From Streptomyces luomodiensis (GTDB lineage Bacteria; Actinomycetota; Actinomycetes; Streptomycetales; Streptomycetaceae), in contig NZ_CP117522.1 in the NCBI RefSeq assembly GCF_031679605.1, positions 1,860,001-1,924,000 on the forward strand: a stretch of 64,000 nucleotides of DNA. The letters are read 5' to 3'. Positions 62,156-64,000 of the stretch are shown here, one piece after another. Position numbers and translations under genes: made by a program. The notes beneath the pieces are model-generated. The model did no database searches. It was given only the letters and a program-made list of their open reading frames with translations, and was not told the origin of the DNA. Position 1 is the stretch's first letter. Each line of letters opens with the position of its first letter.

Positions 62156-63538
62156 TCAGATGCGCGTGAGGGTCAGCCCGAATCCCTCACGAGGCCTCAG
62201 GGTGATGAGAGCTTTGGGCTCCGGCCCTACGGAATCCCGCGGTGAAACCTCGAACCTGGCGAGAACGGCGGCCAGGAACATGCTCATCTCCATCATGGCG
62301 AACCCCTTGCCGATGCACATATGGGCACCGGCCCCGAAGGGCAGGTACTTCCCCTTGCCGGGAGTGCCGTCGAGGAAGCGCTCGGGAATGAATGCGTCGG
62401 GCCGTTCGTAAACGGCCGGATCCCGGTGGATGGCCGCGACGTTGAGCATCACGAACGTCCCCTTGGGCACCTCGGCCGAGCCGATGAGCGCGTCCTTCCT
62501 GGCCTGCCGCGGAATGGTCGGGGACGGCGGGAACAAGCGCATGCTCTCGTTGATGACGCAGTCCAGGAACGCGCCGCCCTGGGCCTTTTGCTGATCCTCC
62601 GCCGCCGGTGCGCACGCCTCCTCCCGAACCCGCCTCTGCACGTCCGGGTAGCAGGCGAGCAGGTAGAGAATCCAGGTCAGCGCACTGGCCGTGGTCTCGT
62701 ACGCGGCCACGAAGGTGGTGAGAACCTCGTCCCGGACCTCGCGGTCGGTGAGGCGGTGCCCGGCGTCGCCCACGGTGGCCGCCAGGAGGATGTCCAGCAG
62801 GTCATCGTGCTGTTCATCGGTCCCGCGGCGTTCGTCGATGATCCGGTAGACGAGATCGTCCAGGTCCTTGAGAATCGACGTGAATTTCCGATTCCGCCGG
62901 CTCGGCACGCCCACCGGCAGGGAAAACGCCCCACGGATGCGGCGTTCGACGAAGTCGAGCAGGAAGGAGATGATGCCCGGTGTGAGGGTTTCGGACACGG
63001 TGTCGCCGGACCGGCTGAACATGCACATCGACACGGTGTCGAGAGCGAAGGCCAGCATCTCCTCATGGACGTCCAGGTCCGTCCGTTCCCGGCCTTCCCA
63101 TCGCCTCGTGCGTTCGGCGATCACCTCGGCCATCTTGTGCCGCATACCCGAAAGGCTGCCGCGGCTGTACATGGGCTGGAGGGCCCTTCGCCGCTTCAGC
63201 CAGTTCTCGTGGACCGGATTGCTGATCAGGCCGTCCCCGAGGACCAGCCGCAGCGGATTCTCGCCGTCCGGTTTGCCGAAGGTGTGAATGTCGGAGAGAA
63301 CGACGTCCGCCGCGGCGCTCCGATTCACGAAAATCATGCGCTTGGGGCCGATGTGGAAAGAGGAGACCTCGCCGCCGGCCGCGGCGGCGTGCTGGATGGC
63401 ATTCAGCAGGTCCGACCGCAGGCGCAGCGCATCTCCGAATACCGGAACACGCACCCGCGGCGCGGTCGGCGCCGAGAGCACACCGCTGTCGTGCTGTACC
63501 CGCCTCGTAGGCAGCGTGCTCCCGAGTGTTCCTGCCAT
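62156..63538 (-). CDS. Cytochrome P450
   Basis: A 460-residue P450, longer than the usual 400 and of the eukaryote-like (CYP102/CYP4-type) architecture. I helix FVAAYETTASALTW near 285, ExxR in NESMRLFPP near 345, PERFLDG near 385 and haem Cys in FGAGAHMCIG near 406. It probably acts late on the prenylated product, but the substrate is unknown. AAGGGATCG precedes the ATG at 63538. First gene of the minus-strand cluster. Confidence 0.87.
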   Translation of the reverse strand: MAGTLGSTLPTRRVQHDSGVLSAPTAPRVRVPVFGDALRLRSDLLNAIQHAAAAGGEVSSFHIGPKRMIFVNRSAAADVVLSDIHTFGKPDGENPLRLVLGDGLISNPVHENWLKRRRALQPMYSRGSLSGMRHKMAEVIAERTRRWEGRERTDLDVHEEMLAFALDTVSMCMFSRSGDTVSETLTPGIISFLLDFVERRIRGAFSLPVGVPSRRNRKFTSILKDLDDLVYRIIDERRGTDEQHDDLLDILLAATVGDAGHRLTDREVRDEVLTTFVAAYETTASALTWILYLLACYPDVQRRVREEACAPAAEDQQKAQGGAFLDCVINESMRLFPPSPTIPRQARKDALIGSAEVPKGTFVMLNVAAIHRDPAVYERPDAFIPERFLDGTPGKGKYLPFGAGAHMCIGKGFAMMEMSMFLAAVLARFEVSPRDSVGPEPKALITLRPREGFGLTLTRI

Positions 63539-63668
63539 CCCCGATCCCTTGTTTGGCCGACGCGTCAAGCAGAACGCCGGGATCCAGATCTCGCTCGCAT
63601 ATCGAGTACACCGGCGGACAATTCAGCCGCCTGGGAGCAGGCGCGCAAAAGCTCCCCCCATCGCGATA

Positions 63669-63681
63669 AAGGTTTAACCTT
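63669..63681. promoter_or_regulatory. Palindrome upstream of the P450-UbiA operon
   Basis: AAGGTTTAACCTT is a perfect 13-bp palindrome in an AT-rich patch 130 bp before the first gene of the cluster, within the divergent region 63539-63791. It is a candidate operator or promoter element. Confidence 0.45.
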
Positions 63682-63791
63682 CGCCGGCGCGACGGCGCAA
63701 CATCATGGCAGGAAGGTGCCGTGCACAGACCGGTTCGACCGGAGATACGGGGGCACTCGGGGTCGAAGAGATGAGATGCGGACGAGTTGAG

Positions 63792-64000
63792 ATGCAGACG
63801 TTCCTGCCCCATCCCGACTTCCGGCGGTCGGCCCGTGAGCTCGACCGGCGGCGGCTGGGCAAGCAGCGCGTCGAGGCCCTTCAGGTCCTCCGCGGCCTGA
63901 CGGTGCCCGGTTACGGCTGGCGGCGGCACCCCGCCGTGCGGATGTGGACCGGATACGAAGAGGCCCTCGTCCGGTACGGGCTGGAGATGTGCCGGGTGTG
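63792..64000 (+). CDS. MSMEG_6728-family protein (5' part)
   Basis: Sixty-nine codons run off the right edge. The product begins MQTFLPHPDFRRSARELD, then RRLGKQRVEALQVLRGL and HPAVRMWTGYEEALVRYGL, the N-terminus of MSMEG_6728-type proteins, which are distantly related to pyrimidine-dimer DNA glycosylases. Function unproven. Ribosome-binding site weak. Confidence 0.75.
   Translation, partial: MQTFLPHPDFRRSARELDRRRLGKQRVEALQVLRGLTVPGYGWRRHPAVRMWTGYEEALVRYGLEMCRV

Overview
The window is very GC-rich. Its coding style (GTG starts, start/stop overlaps), its families (cellobiose uptake, secreted chitinase and lipase, VTC/DUF4956/CotH, DUF5709, DUF3500, AfsA-type hotdog, FUSC) and its natural-product genes point to a Streptomyces-type actinobacterium, probably a chromosomal arm. 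No tRNA, rRNA, CRISPR array or transposase gene was found.

Layout. 1-1.6 kb: end of a sugar/tetritol catabolic operon (TIM-barrel isomerase, deleted DhaK remnant, SDR). 1.7-5.1 kb: CotH, DUF4956 and VTC polyphosphate-polymerase operon, with a PhoP-like box of four 11-bp repeats upstream. 5.4-13.2 kb: M1 lipoprotein peptidase, orphan NarL-type regulator, small secreted protein, DUF5709 and stress-type SDR, DUF2165 and a DHA2 drug exporter overlapping tail to tail, and a TetR regulator. 13.35-13.93 kb: a MITE with CTAG target duplication and an MFS remnant.

13.9-24.6 kb: candidate lipid or polyketide cluster. It has a complete set of discrete type-II fatty-acid-synthase-like enzymes (KR, ACP, KS, ER, hotdog, KSIII), then a HemN-like radical SAM enzyme, an alpha/beta hydrolase and an FAD oxidase. 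The ER C-terminus and the hotdog N-terminus are both built of 21-bp (heptapeptide) tandem repeats. This is the main candidate for an undescribed system.

24.5-43.1 kb: GH18 chitinase with a DasR-like site, lipase, hydrolase/AKR/XRE operon, SRPBCC protein, TetR-controlled NmrA/SnoaL pair, flavohaemoglobin, DUF4232 lipoprotein, a cysteine-less bL32 paralogue, EF-hand protein, secreted HAD phosphatase, DUF3500 protein, a two-component system and a FUSC membrane protein. 43.2-49.4 kb: cellobiose regulon (CebR/CebE/CebF/CebG/BglC type) with two CebR boxes. 49.5-53.8 kb: beta-propeller protein, IclR regulator, 3-oxoacid CoA-transferase pair, DUF6314.

53.9-63.5 kb: second candidate cluster on the minus strand, mostly with overlapping start/stop codons: P450, UbiA prenyltransferase, UbiE-type methyltransferase, stand-alone A-PCP, thioesterase, second P450, DUF711 protein and aldehyde dehydrogenase. 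A-PCP + P450 + TE is the known cassette for making a beta-hydroxy amino acid on a carrier protein; the UbiA and methyltransferase genes suggest the product is prenylated and methylated. The window ends inside an MSMEG_6728-type gene.
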